Shown piece after piece: positions 25,281 through 36,856 of a stretch of DNA of 64,000 bases (position 1 is the first letter of the stretch; the number at the start of each line of letters is the position of its first letter). Made by a program: the position numbers and the translations under genes. Under the pieces are notes generated by a model, which saw nothing but the letters and a program-made list of their open reading frames with translations, ran no database searches and was not told where the DNA came from. This stretch comes from Perilla frutescens (Eukaryota > Streptophyta > Magnoliopsida > Lamiales > Lamiaceae), in NCBI GenBank assembly GCA_026008535.1, contig BRKX01000014.1:19738694-19802693 (forward strand), given 5' to 3'.

Positions 25281-25331
<51 letters not shown>
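24811..25331. repeat. 277-bp tandem duplication ending in (TAA)n arrays
   Basis: Copies begin at about 24811 and 25087 (shared TTACTAAAAT at 24814 and 25091). Across about 190 comparable bases I count three substitutions. Each copy ends in a (TAA)n array, at 25005-25087 and 25281-25331. The sequence after the second array resembles the start of a third, truncated unit. Confidence 0.9.
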
Positions 25332-27279
25332 TGTTTACAAAATTTTATTCATTTCTATTTATGTGAAGTCTTTTTTAATATAATTACATTTATTTCTATT
25401 TTTTGCTATCTTTTTTATCTGATTTTTATAATGTTGCAAATTGAAAGAGTGATGGTCGTGATTGTTTGAAATAATCATTTTTATCATATTATATATTTTT
25501 TCTTTACCATTGTCTTTTTCTTGACTTTGTTTTACACACGCAAGCGTACACACACATATTGCATTAGGATGATGAATTGAAAGGTATAAGATGAAATTGG
25601 AATAAACTATTGGGAATTCTTAAGTTGTATTTGTTGTTTATATTAATGCTACAATATTATCACAATAATTATTTAATGTGTATTTGTTAATTGAATTTTA
25701 TATTTTAGGAGAAGGTCAATTTGAGCCAATTGATTCAATTATTTTTTACAATAGCGAGATCATCCAAAAAGTTTCCTCTGGATGATGTGTTTTTTAATTT
25801 GCGAATTTTAAATTTTTAACCTTTTTTCTTCTAAATTTTTTCATTTTGTAATAGAAGATCTCTCTCTATATAGTTTTGAATACTAAAGAATGTACGCCAG
25901 GATGATGTGATTTTTTTTACTGTATGCAGTGAAATTTTTACTCTTTTCATTTGATCATCCACATATTTTTTTTGATCAAGATATATATTTGTGGGTCACT
26001 ATGTTGGTGTATTGAATGTATTTCGTTTTATTTTTAGTCATATTTTGTTTTTCTATTCATATTCAAACTAACATAAATTACTATGATATTTTATTAAAAC
26101 GTTTAAACAAAATTTACATCAATTGGTTGCATAAACTTACGAATAAAATTTGAAGTTACTTTGAACAATATAATTAGTTTTCCAAGAGCATATGAGCAAG
26201 TGTATAAGTTTTGAAATAATTATTTATGCTTTTATGTTCAATTATTCGGAATTTCAATTTTTTAGATTTTCTTCATTGTTAATTATTTGCATGTTCTACA
26301 AAAATCATTTTCATATTTAAACAATCCTTCCAAATTTTAATAGTATATATTTATATTTAGAAATTATTTGCATTTTTCAACATGCATTACACCTGTGAAG
26401 TCAGCAAAAAATAAAAAAACATCTTTTTAGGGAAAAAAATCAAAAATTTACTTATTAATTGTCCAAAAAATATTCTCTTCCTTCAAATTAAAGAATTATA
26501 TTTTCTATCTTATTTTCATCCTAACTTATAACATACAAATTTAATTTGAATAATTTTTCATATCATTTTTTTTTAGATGATCGACCTCCTTGTCTGCCAT
26601 AATATAATTTATCATATTTTAGATAATTATGTGTTCTCTTCTAAGTTTTATTTTTTCAATTATTTGATCAACGTTTCATTAGTAATTTTTAATAAATTGG
26701 TTCGATTAAACAACAAAGAAGTTAGCAACTTTGTTAGTTCAATTAAATAAAGACTAATTACTGAGATCAAATAGATAAGTAGAGGGAGCTATTAAAACAA
26801 TTAAAATTTATCCAGGAACCTCTCAAAATGTAACTAGAAAATACAAGAACCTGAGAAAATGTATTATAGAAGTAGAATGATCTACTAAACAAAAAAAAAT
26901 GTTGAAGGATCTATTGAAACAAAATGTATATAAAAGTTTAGCAACCTAAGAATGAATTAACCCAAAAAATTATTTTAGAAAAATGCTTACTACTTTTGCC
27001 ACAAACCATTGTAAACAATTAAATATCCATTATAGTAATATCTTTTCGAAAAATCAAAATAACTTTATTTTTTATTTCCTTTTTTAATTATTTATCAATT
27101 TAATATATGTATAATTCATAATATTGTAATGCATTTTATTTACATGTGTTCATAACATTATTTAGTAGTATTCAATAAATAAAACTGATGGAAACAAAAC
27201 ATTGTAGATTAATAAAGTGCACACAATATATTTATTCCTTACAAGTCCAATACAAGGATAATTATTTAATTCATATTGT
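25332..27279. other. AT-rich interior of element 2, no gene seen
   Basis: No conserved protein or repeat boundary was recognised. It may belong to a non-autonomous Helitron whose 3' end is at 28038, but no convincing 5' end was found. Confidence 0.4.
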
Positions 27280-27287
27280 CTTATATC

Positions 27288-27891
27288 TAGGGGTGTGCAA
27301 ATGGTTGGTTTGGTGCAAAATTGAGCTAAACAAACAAAATTAAATAAAAAATTTCTTAAAAAAATTCAAACCAAACCAACAAAAATAATATAGATAACCG
27401 AACCAAACCAAACCATAATTTTTTGGTTAGTTTGGTTTGGTTTTCGGTTTAACTGAATTTTTAGTGCTTATTTTTATTTTTTCGAAATAATTATATCTAA
27501 AGAGAATAACATGTACTTAATAGATGACGAACCATATATTAAATAACTAAATATTTTAAAAATTCTATAACTAGAAAATTGAACTACATATTAGAATTAC
27601 TAGTATTATTTAGGTATAATACTTTTTAAATTTATTAATTTAGATATAATTAATATTAGAATTATAAATCATAAATTATAAATATAGTGTGTGTGTGTAT
27701 ATATATATATTTTGGTTGGGTCAGTTTTCACCAAAATGTTTTTTTACTTAAATCGAAATTGAACCAAACTATATTTTGGTTTTAATATTCAAAACCAAAC
27801 CAAAATTAAAGAAAAAATGATCAAACCAACCGAACTAAATAACTCGGTTTGGTTCGGTTTTTTGGTTTTAATTCGATTTTGCACATCCCTA
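27288..27891. mobile_element. hAT-type MITE, 604 bp
   Basis: The left end TAGGGGTGTGCAAA and the inverted right end TAGGGATGTGCAAAAT form the TIRs. The exact 8-bp duplication CTTATATC flanks the element at 27280-27287 and 27892-27899. The interior is rich in AACCAAAC/GTTTGGTT motifs in inverted arrangement. There is no coding capacity. An 8-bp TSD with these ends is typical of hAT-derived MITEs. Confidence 0.88.
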
Positions 27892-28007
27892 CTTATATCC
27901 AAAAATCACTATACAATTCCAATATTTTTTATACTTCAGTTTTGTAAAAATTATTTATTTGTATTCATAAATAATTTATATTATTCAAACCTAAAATGCA
28001 TAAAATG

Positions 28008-28038
28008 ATCTCCGTGCATTGCACGAGAGAAATACTAG
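28008..28038 (+). mobile_element. Helitron-type 3' terminus
   Basis: A hairpin with stem CGTGC/GCACG around a 3-nt loop (28013-28025) is followed within about 10 nt by CTAG at 28035-28038 and then T. This is the standard arrangement of a Helitron 3' end (hairpin, then CTRR, inserted before T). No 5' TC terminus or Rep-helicase was identified, so element length is unknown. Confidence 0.5.
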
Positions 28039-28067
28039 TGTGTGTATATATATATATATATATACTA

Positions 28068-28330
28068 CTCCATCCCTACGTTTCGTTTTGTTTGTTGTTT
28101 TAGAATTTTAATCTAGAATTAACAATTAATTTTTTAGACTAATATATCACTCCCATTTATATTACATAAAATCTTATTCACTTATATTTTCCTAAAAATT
28201 TGAAATTTTTTCTCTCTCCATATATTTGTAAGGTTAAATTTTAGAGAGAGGATGTCAAAATATATAAAACAACAAACATTTTGAAACAAAAAGAAAACCT
28301 AAAACAACAAACAAAACTAAACGGAGGGAG
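28068..28330. mobile_element. Stowaway-like MITE, 263 bp (second family)
   Basis: Left end CTCCATCCCTACGTTTCGTT and right end ...AAACGGAGGGAG form imperfect TIRs, with TTGTTTGTTGTTTTA-type inner parts also inverted. TA flanks both sides (28066-28067, 28331-28332). The body differs from the 17461 and 40260 copies. Non-coding. Confidence 0.8.
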
Positions 28331-29118
28331 TAAATTATAAAATATTATGGTATAAATATCTCTATATAATAATTACATGAAGTTTTTAAAAAATATATAA
28401 ATGAATAATGAAATTATTTTTTGCCACATCAATATTACAAATAAAATAATGAACTTATGTATAAATATTGGATTACAAATGATTTTGCCATATTATATTA
28501 CAAATCAAAAAATATAAATTTGCGGAAATGGATACACCATATAATATAATTTAGTATATATATATATATATACCATAATATTTGAATAACAAATGATTGC
28601 ACTATCAATTTAATTTTCGGTCATTTAATTGATTGAATATAATTAGCTAGGATCTTTCATAATTTAATTAGATTTTGAATAAAAAATGCACACCAAATCA
28701 ATTAAATTTTCGGTAGCAAATTGATTCAATATTATTAGCTAGGATATTTCATATTTTAATGAGATTTTGTGGATGATTTAAATTTTTAAAATTAAAAGGT
28801 CAAATCCTTCTAAAATTAATTGAAATGTTATAATAGTAAAACATTATTAATCACTAATTAAGGATTAAATTGAAAACTTACCATATAATGAAAATATATC
28901 ATAACTATAAAATTATGGCCGGCCATAGTGTGGCCGAATAGCATCACTCTATTAATTGTTACCCATTAGAAATTTAGAATCAAGTTAACTTATTCACGTA
29001 AATTTGCTAAAAAAAATATGATTTTTTTTAGTTGGAGGATTGAGATCTGTATTCAAGTCACCCTTCCAAAGTAGAGGAATGTCAACTAATTAAGCTACAT
29101 GTCAATGGTTATCAAATA

Positions 29119-29366
29119 CATTTCCTTTGTTTCTAAATAAGTATTATTCTAACACTTTAATTTTGTTTAACGAAGAGTATCATTATACACAATCGAGGTG
29201 GGAAAGTCATATTTTTCTCACATTTGTCCTTATTTAATGCATTCAAACTTCTTTATTTGACTCATTTAATGTATTCACATAAGATTATACAAGGTAATTT
29301 GATCACTACATTAATATGTATGCATTTATCCGGAATGATACTTATTTAGAATGTGATCAGAGGGAG
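29119..29366. mobile_element. Stowaway-like MITE, 248 bp (third family)
   Basis: Inner TIR TCTAAATAAGTAT is clearly inverted at 29130-29145 and about 29336-29352. The right end is AGGGAG and the left end is more degenerate. TA flanks at 29117-29118 and 29367-29368. Non-coding. Confidence 0.65.
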
Positions 29367-29368
29367 TA

Positions 29369-29836
29369 TTGTTTAGAAATACAAGTTCAAAATAAAATAA
29401 ACAAATAGTATTTTTATTTGCACTATAAATTTCATTCTTTGCACTTCACCCACTTTTTACATTTCACATTTTACTCTTCACATCACACAATATATGTGAC
29501 TTATTTACCATTCACTCTAAAAAAAGCTAACACGAGCAAAATGATCAATTGTGTTCAAAAACCTAAAACTCGTTAGTAAACTAGTTTCTGAACCACCTTC
29601 ATCAGGTTCAGAAACTATATTTCGAATGAGTGTTAGATTTTTGAACACAACCGATTTTTGAAATTTTAAAGGGTATTTAAATAATTTTTTACAATTGTTT
29701 CATTTTGTTTTTAAATTTATGGTACAAAAGAGCAAATTTTGTAGTGTAAATAGAAATTTCAATAAATAAATTCTATGAATTGCTGAATTAGCAATGACAT
29801 TAGGTTTGTATCCTGGAAGAAATATACATTGATTAC
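29369..29836. other. Intergenic, AT-rich
   Basis: No gene seen. A short inverted repeat with GGTTCAGAAACTA / TAGTTTCTGAACC lies at 29583-29620. Confidence 0.5.
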
Positions 29837-31429
29837 CACGTAGGCAGGGTCGGCCCTGAAATTTGGAGTGCCATGTTCGAACATTAAAAATGATGTCCTT
29901 ATTTGTTGAATGAAAAATGACTGCATAATAAAAGTAGCACAATCATATTTGAATGTTTTTTCCCAACAATATTAGCTAAATTTATAATACATATCATAGA
30001 TAAAAAAAAATTGCATCTCAAAAATATCTTTAATGTTCAAAATTGTGAAAACTATTTGATATGCTCAAATTCTTTGAAGATTTCAAAATCATCCAACTAA
30101 TCGTGAGTTCACTATCATCTTTGAAAAACCATAAAACAGAATAAACAATTTAGTTTATACAATACCCTTTAAAAATACTTCTTCCTTTTTTTTTTAAGCA
30201 AACTCACTTATAAATTTAATATTCAATATTTTCTAGCAAATCATGTTCAATGGATATCAAATAAGTCTAATCATTCTTGTGACATGATCGACCGCAAATA
30301 ATATTTAAATATTTTCAATTCTGAAAACTGTTTTCTATATATGCAAGGTATGGTTAATAAAATTTTATAAGCAATATATGCATTATGACAACTATTTAGC
30401 CTATTCAAGTAAGTTAATATATCTAGAGCTGTATTTTTTTTTTAGGTAAAAGATATCTTAATGCGTTTAACTGTTGAAACAACTAATGATCAAAATAGGA
30501 TAACTAAGCTCTCCATGTTTTATAATATTCTTAAGATTTTCACAGCATGCTTTTCAAATAGCATCATCCAATAAAATTTTCACGACATGTTTTTCAAGTA
30601 GAATCATCCAACTGTGAATTCAATTAATCAGAAGAAAATAAAAATCCAAAGTTCTTTTCATATGAAGTGAATTGATCAAATATTTTTTAGTTATCCAGTT
30701 GCTTGATCTACTAAGGAAATAATTGAATATAAAGAGATAGAATTCAATTGGAGAGTCTTAAAAAATATATTCTTAATTCAATTGGAGGTTTTAAAAAAGA
30801 CTTACTCTTAATTAATACCTTAAAAGTACATAATAATGTAGGGCTTATCAATTAAGTGGCTAAGACTATTTTTTAAAAATAAAGTAATAGGTTAAAGTTA
30901 ATTGAACTATCATTTTTTAAGTGAGTTAAACTTTTAAAATTATATTATTGGTGTTTCTAAATACACCACTATTTTTCATCATACACCACATTTATTTTAC
31001 ACACCACATTATTTTTTTTCTCACATTTTCTTTATACACCATAATAAAAGTCTTTATTACCCTTTGTCCCTCTCATTTTAAAATTTAAATTTTAATTATT
31101 AAAAACCTAAAAATGACAAAGGAAAAAAAACACGGAGTAGTAACTGTTTTCTTCTCCGACGACACTCCCACCTCGGAGTGGTTGGCAACTGAGAGAGGAG
31201 TGAGGGGAGGCGAGGGGTTGGGAGGGTGATCGGCGGCGGTGGTGGTGGTGGTCTGCAGTTGAGAGGATGAGGGTGAGAGAGGAGTAAAGAGAGGCGAGGG
31301 GAAGGTGGGCGGCGGTGGTGGTGGTGGCTGGCATTTGAGAGGATGGGTGTGAGGAGAGGGGGAGGGTTGCCGGCAAGGAGCAATAGGCGAGATCTTTCAC
31401 CGGAGTATTTGTCACAGTCATCGCTGGCG

Positions 31430-31775
31430 TGTTGAAGCTATGCAGCAAGAGTAGCAAGGAGCACAGCCGTGAACGCAACAATGCAGCCGCTTTAGGTCAT
31501 GCATGCAATGCATGCATGTGCGTGTAGATGTCCACGTGTCCATATAGGGATGCATGGACCACTTTTGTATTATTTCCTATCCGTCGATCATACTATGACG
31601 CGGATCTTGAATCTCCACCGTAGATTAGGAGCTTAATTCTAGCTTAATGCATACGCTTTGCATGGTTGTGTATAAATATAATAAACCCAACTCCTTGTGT
31701 AGATTTTTGAGATTTTAACTGAAATGTATGAGAAGACATTATCTCTATTTTTGATGGAAAATATCTGATCTAACA
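31430..31775 (+). repeat. Copia 5' LTR (346 bp)
   Basis: Begins TGTTGAAGC and ends GATCTAACA. A TATAAATA box at 31671-31678 lies about 100 bp before the LTR end and is a plausible element promoter. The palindromic stretch GCATGCAATGCATGC occurs near 31502-31516. Confidence 0.93.
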
Positions 31776-31929
31776 TGGTATCCAGAGCCTTGTTATTTCG
31801 CAATTCATAGATCTAAATCTGATTCTCTTCATTCGTATATCTAATTCCACCGATTGATTTTTCATTTTACCTTCGATTATCGACGATTATCGATCGATTG
31901 ATCATGACTAAGAAAAACAACCAATTTTC

Positions 31930-34900
31930 GTGGAGACAAGCTCGCGACGAGGAGCTTGGATTCACCACAAACAATCAATTGAACGAGGAGAGCAAAGCAG
32001 CGTTGGAAATTTACGCAGAAATCCTAGAAATTCAGAAGTTGATTCCACTCCGCAACTCAATTCTCAAAATAATCGAGAGCATGCTGAGGGTTTACAGATT
32101 GGATTCAACAAGCAGGAACATACAAACCATCGATCATTGGCCAATGATGAGCTCTACCTTGCTCCTAATGAGCACACTGGTATGTCACTTACTGCGGATT
32201 TGTTCGATGGCCATAACTTTCATAGTTGGTGTAGGGCAATCAAAAGAGGCCTTTTGTCTAGAAATAAGCTAGCAGTTATAGATGGTAGTCTACCTGAACC
32301 TAGAAAGGATTCACTGGATTATAAACGATGGCTTAGGGTAGATTATATTGTATTCAACTGGATAAGCAATTCTATGATCAAAGAAGTGGCTAGGGGTTTC
32401 TAGAATCTGGAAACCTCGCAGCAACTATGGGAGGAATTGCAAAAGAGATTTGGTAAAAGAAATGACCCACACATATACCAGTTAAGAAGGGAATTGGCTA
32501 CTTACAGCCAAAGTAATCAAAGTGTGATGTTATATTTTAACAACCTCACATCTTTATGGGATGATCTAGCACTACTTAAGAATTCAAATGCTTGTATTTG
32601 TGTTGCACAAGAGGATATCAAAGAAGATATTGAAGATGAACGTCTCATGCAGTTTTTAATGGGATTAGATGACTGTTATGAGGTCATAAGACAACAAGTT
32701 CTTATCATGAATCCTTTGCCTAACCTTAGCCAAGCTTATTCCATGATACTGCAATTGGAAGAGCAGATTAAAGTCACAAATCAACTTTCAGAGGTAGGGA
32801 TTGAGCATACTGCTTTGTATAGTGTCTAGAAAGAGGATATAATGGTGATTTTAAGAAAAGGCTTACCAAAGAAGAAAAGAGCAAGTTGAGGTGTGATCAT
32901 TGCGGTGGCACAGGACATGTGAAAGCTGATTGTTTTGATATTATAGAAGTACCAGATTGGTGCAGGAAAATTTAAATCAGAGAAATGGAAGGGAAATGCT
33001 TATTTTACAAGTCAGCAAGAAGAGGAAGGTTATAATTTTGATCCAGACTCTAGTAAGTCTATTAGAGGAGGAGGAGATCCTACTAAGGATCACCTTGCAG
33101 GAGTAGATCAGCTGATTCAGACTGCATTAGCAAAACATTTAGCACAATATTTCCAGAAATGAAATAAAGGAGAGGTAACAGAGAGACCATGAAGTTTGGC
33201 ATGCACGGCAGAAGTGGATTTGGGCTCTTCACCTATAGAGTTCAAAGGTCACTATGCTTTTACAGCTTCTATAGGAGTTGAGAAAGGGGATTGGATAGTT
33301 GACTTAGGAGCAAGTCACCATATGTGTCACCATATTGGCTTGCTTGCAGACATAAAGAGATTGAAACATCCTCTACAAATTTTCATACCAGATGGTACTA
33401 GTGTATGGGTGTTTTTAGCTGGTACTGCAAGAATTAACAAGAATCTGATATTGAAGAATGTACTTTTTGCTCCACACTTTACTCATAACCTACTTTATGT
33501 GGGACAACTAACTAAGGATCTTGATGGGAGAATTCAGTTCTTGGCTTCACATTGCCTGGTACAGAAGAGACATGATGATAATGTGTTGGGAATTTGCAAG
33601 TTAAGGGGTTCACTGTATGTGTTCCCACAAGACTCTTCCTGCACAGCTATGGTAAACTTAGCTGGTACAGACACAGATGTTATCAGGTTGCATGAAGTCT
33701 TAGGACACCCTTCTGTTCAAGCAATGGAACACTTACCTGGCTCAAAGAAAAGAATAAGAGCAGAAGACTTGGAGATTATCAGATCTTGCAGAGTTTGTCA
33801 CAAGGCTAGACAACAAAGAAATCCTTTTCCTTTGTTGAACAGAAGGAATGAGGAGAGTTTTGATTTGGTCCACATGGATGTGTGGGGTCCCTGTAATCAA
33901 GACAACATTACATGTACCTCATATTTTCTCACAGTGGTAGAAGATAACAGTAAAGCTACATAGACTTATCTATTCAAGTCTAAGGCACACGTTTGGATGT
34001 TGATAAAGAGTTATATTGCCATGGTAAGAACTCAATTTCAAAAAGAGATTAAACATATCAGGACAGATAATGGAGGAGAGTTCCTTAATCATAAGGTGCA
34101 GAAGCTGATGCAAGAGAATGGAATACATCATCAGAAATCATTCCCCTACTCACCACATCAAAATGGGGTGGTTGAGAGGAAGCATAGACATCTTTTACAA
34201 GTTGCTAGAGCCTTGGTGTTTCAAAGTAAGATGCCTTCCAATTTTTGGCCCTATGCTATTCTTCATTCAACATGGCTTATCAATAGATTACCTTCTGTTG
34301 TGCTAGGGTGGGTGTCACCTTTTGAAGTCCTATTTGGAGAGCCACCACATATAGGGCAATTTCAACCATTTGGTTGCTTGGTTCATATGGGTAATGTATT
34401 GCCATCCAAATCCAAATTTGATGAAAGGAGCAGAGAGTGTGTTTTTTTTTTATATTCTTCTCACAGTAAAGGATACACTCTTTATGATTTGGTGAGTTTG
34501 AAAGTTTGTACCAGTAGAGATATGGTTTTTGATTCTACCCGTTTTCCTCTGCAAAACTCACAGCAAGCTACACTCCATTTCCAAAGTTTTTCAGACTATT
34601 TTCCTTTACAGTCAGATCATGCTAATAATGACACAAACACTATCCATAAACCTTTACTTCCAGACACCTTACAACAGTCCACTGATACAACAAGGGCTGA
34701 TTGTGATTCCTATGTCCCAGAACTTGAGCAGGATTGCTCTAAAAGTGATCATCATGTTGTTACTCATCAATCCAGAAAGAGTACCAGACTTAGAAGACCT
34801 CCTACATATTTGTAGGACTATGTCTACAACTCAGCAGTGATTTCAGAAATACCTGAACCAACTTCCAATCTTATCCCTTGTACTTTTCCTTATCATATCT

Positions 34901-36475
34901 CACCTATTTTTTCTTCAAAATTCACTGGTTTTCTAATGAATGTTCAGCTGATCAAAGAGCCTACAAGTTATGCTGAGACTTGTAACACACCTGAGTGGAT
35001 TGCAGCAATGGAAAAGGAGTTGCAAGCTCTAGAAGACAATCATACATGGGAGATTGTTCCACTGCCTACTGGGAAGACTGTTATAGGTTCCAAGTGGGTT
35101 TTCAAAGTAAAATTACATGCAGATGGCACCATAGAGCGTTACAAGGCTCGCTTGGTTGCCAAAGGGTATAATCAAGCCCTGGGAGTGGACTATCATGAGG
35201 TGTTCTCTCCTGTTGCTAAAATGGTGACAATGAGATTATTTTTTGCCATAGCCACTCAATACTGTTGGCATCTACATCAGATAGATATAAATAATGCATT
35301 CTTGCATGGGATATTGTCTGATGAAATTTATATGAACTTGCCACAGGGTTATTCTAAAGGGAAGAAGAGAGAGGTTTGCAGGCTTGTAAAGAGTCTCTAT
35401 GGATTGAAACAGGCATCTGGGGAATGGAATCAAGACTCAAGAGTTGGGTAAGCATCTTCACTCTCTTGGTTTCACTCAGTCCAACAGTGATCATTGCTTC
35501 TATCATAGAGGTTCAAGTGCTACTTTTGTTGCTCTTTTGGTGTATGTAGATGATATTCTACTACTTGGGCCTTCCCTTGATGAGATATCTGGTGTTAAAC
35601 ATTCTTTACACACTGCTTTCACCATTAAGGATCTGGGAGAAACTAAGTTTTTCTTAGGCATGGAAATATCTCGTTCTAGCACAGACACTTATCTATGTCA
35701 GAGAAAATATATATTAGATCTCCTAGAATCAGCTGGAATGAGTGGTAGTAGACCCGCAAGCACACCTTTTCCCTCTGTCCTTACTCTCACAAAAAGAGGA
35801 GCACCCCTTCAAGCAATGGATTCATATAGAAGACTAGTTGGCAAGCTCTTGTATTTGAACCTCACAAGACCAAACATTTCTTATGTAGTTCAACAACTAA
35901 GTCAATTCATTAATTTCCCTACACAAGCCCACTGGGATGCAACATTACATGCTCTTAGGTATCTTAAAGGGACTCCTTCTCTTAGCCTTCATTATACCTA
36001 TTCAGATCACTTTGAGTTTAATGCACACTGTGATGCTGATTGGGGAGCTTGCATAGATACCAGACGATCTCTTACTGGCTACTGCATCACTTTAGGCAAT
36101 TGTCTTATTTCATAGAAGTGTAAGAAGCAAGACACTATATCTCTGTCCACTGCAAAGGTCGAGTACCGGAGTCTTGGTTATACTACCCGTGAGCTATTAT
36201 GGCTATCTTTCATGATGCATGACTTTGGTGTTCCTATTCAGTTGCATATTCTTATTCATTGCGACAATCAAGCATATATACAGATCACACAAAACCAAGT
36301 GTACCATGAGAGAACCAAGCATCTTGACATTGATTGTCATTTTGCAAGGTTTCAATTTCAAAAGGGGTTTATTCTTCCCACTTACGTTCCTTCTCTCGCG
36401 CAGCTTGCAGACTTGTTTACCAAGTCCTTACCCGGTCCCCGCTTTCGATCACTCCTTTCTAGTCTCCACCTCGGT
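31930..36475 (+). pseudogene. Copia gag-pol polyprotein, broken
   Basis: Order: gag domain (LTADLFDGHNFHSW, about 32190-32820); CCHC knuckle (CDHCGGTGHVKADC, 32892-32933, in another frame); protease with DLGASHHM instead of the usual D-S/T-G (about 33300); GAG-pre-integrase (about 33680-33830); integrase with visible D, D (RTDNGGEF) and E (VVERKH) (33840-34320); reverse transcriptase with DINNAFLHG and an intact YVDD (34960-35600); RNase H with CDADWG and the terminal LADLFTK. In-frame TAG stops at 32401, 32827, 33961, 34813 and 36113. Frame changes occur before and after the knuckle and near 35430. It cannot make a full polyprotein. Confidence 0.93.
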
Positions 36476-36504
36476 GATTTACACCGCGTCGGGCCTGCGG
36501 GGGG

Positions 36505-36856
36505 TGTTGAAGCTATGCAGCAAGAGCAGCAAGGAGCATAGCCGTGAACGCAGCAATGCAGCCGCTTTAGGTCATGCATGCAATGCATGCATGTGCGTGT
36601 AGATGTCCACGTGTCCATATAGGGATGCATGGACCACTTTTGTATTGTTTTCTATCCGTCGATCATACTATGATGCGGATCTTGTATCTCCACCATAGAT
36701 TAGGAGCTTAATTCTATTTCTAGCTTAATGCATATGCTTTGCATGGTTGTGTATAAATACAATAAACCCAACTCCTTGTGTAGATTTTTGAGATTTTAAC
36801 TAAAATATATGAGAAGACATTCTCTCTATTTTTGATAGAAAATATCTGATCTAACA
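36505..36856 (+). repeat. Copia 3' LTR (352 bp)
   Basis: Begins directly after the polypurine-like GCGGGGGG at 36497-36504 and ends GATCTAACA, followed by the TGGCG duplication. It differs from the 5' LTR by scattered transitions and a 6-bp insertion near 36716. Confidence 0.93.

Larger units (their letters stand above)
24251..28946. mobile_element. Long-TIR DNA element 2, same family, interrupted by later insertions
   Basis: The left arm 24251-24614 and inverted right arm 28573-28946 align over their whole length at roughly 90% or better by eye, apart from one deletion of about 10 bp. Both arms end inside in a (TA)n tract. The outer tips share GGCCACA.TATGGCCGGCC with element 1. The unbroken element may have been a near-complete palindrome of about 750 bp with (TA)n at its centre. 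The 3.9 kb now between the arms carries a hAT MITE, a Helitron-type end and a Stowaway-like MITE. No exact target duplication was found. Confidence 0.75.
31430..36856 (+). mobile_element. Ty1/Copia LTR retrotransposon, complete but decayed, 5,427 bp
   Basis: Two similar LTRs flank a gag-protease-integrase-RT-RNase H region in Copia order. The exact target duplication TGGCG lies at 31425-31429 and 36857-36861. The primer site TGGTATCCAGAGCC at 31776-31789 matches initiator-Met tRNA priming. The LTRs differ by about 14 substitutions, mostly transitions, plus one 6-bp indel. Multiple stops and frameshifts make the element non-autonomous now. Confidence 0.95.

Noticed and set aside
31099..31481. 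Pro/His/Leu-rich minus-strand frames
   Set aside because: They arise from GGTGGTGG runs inside a non-autonomous DNA element and cross into the Copia LTR.
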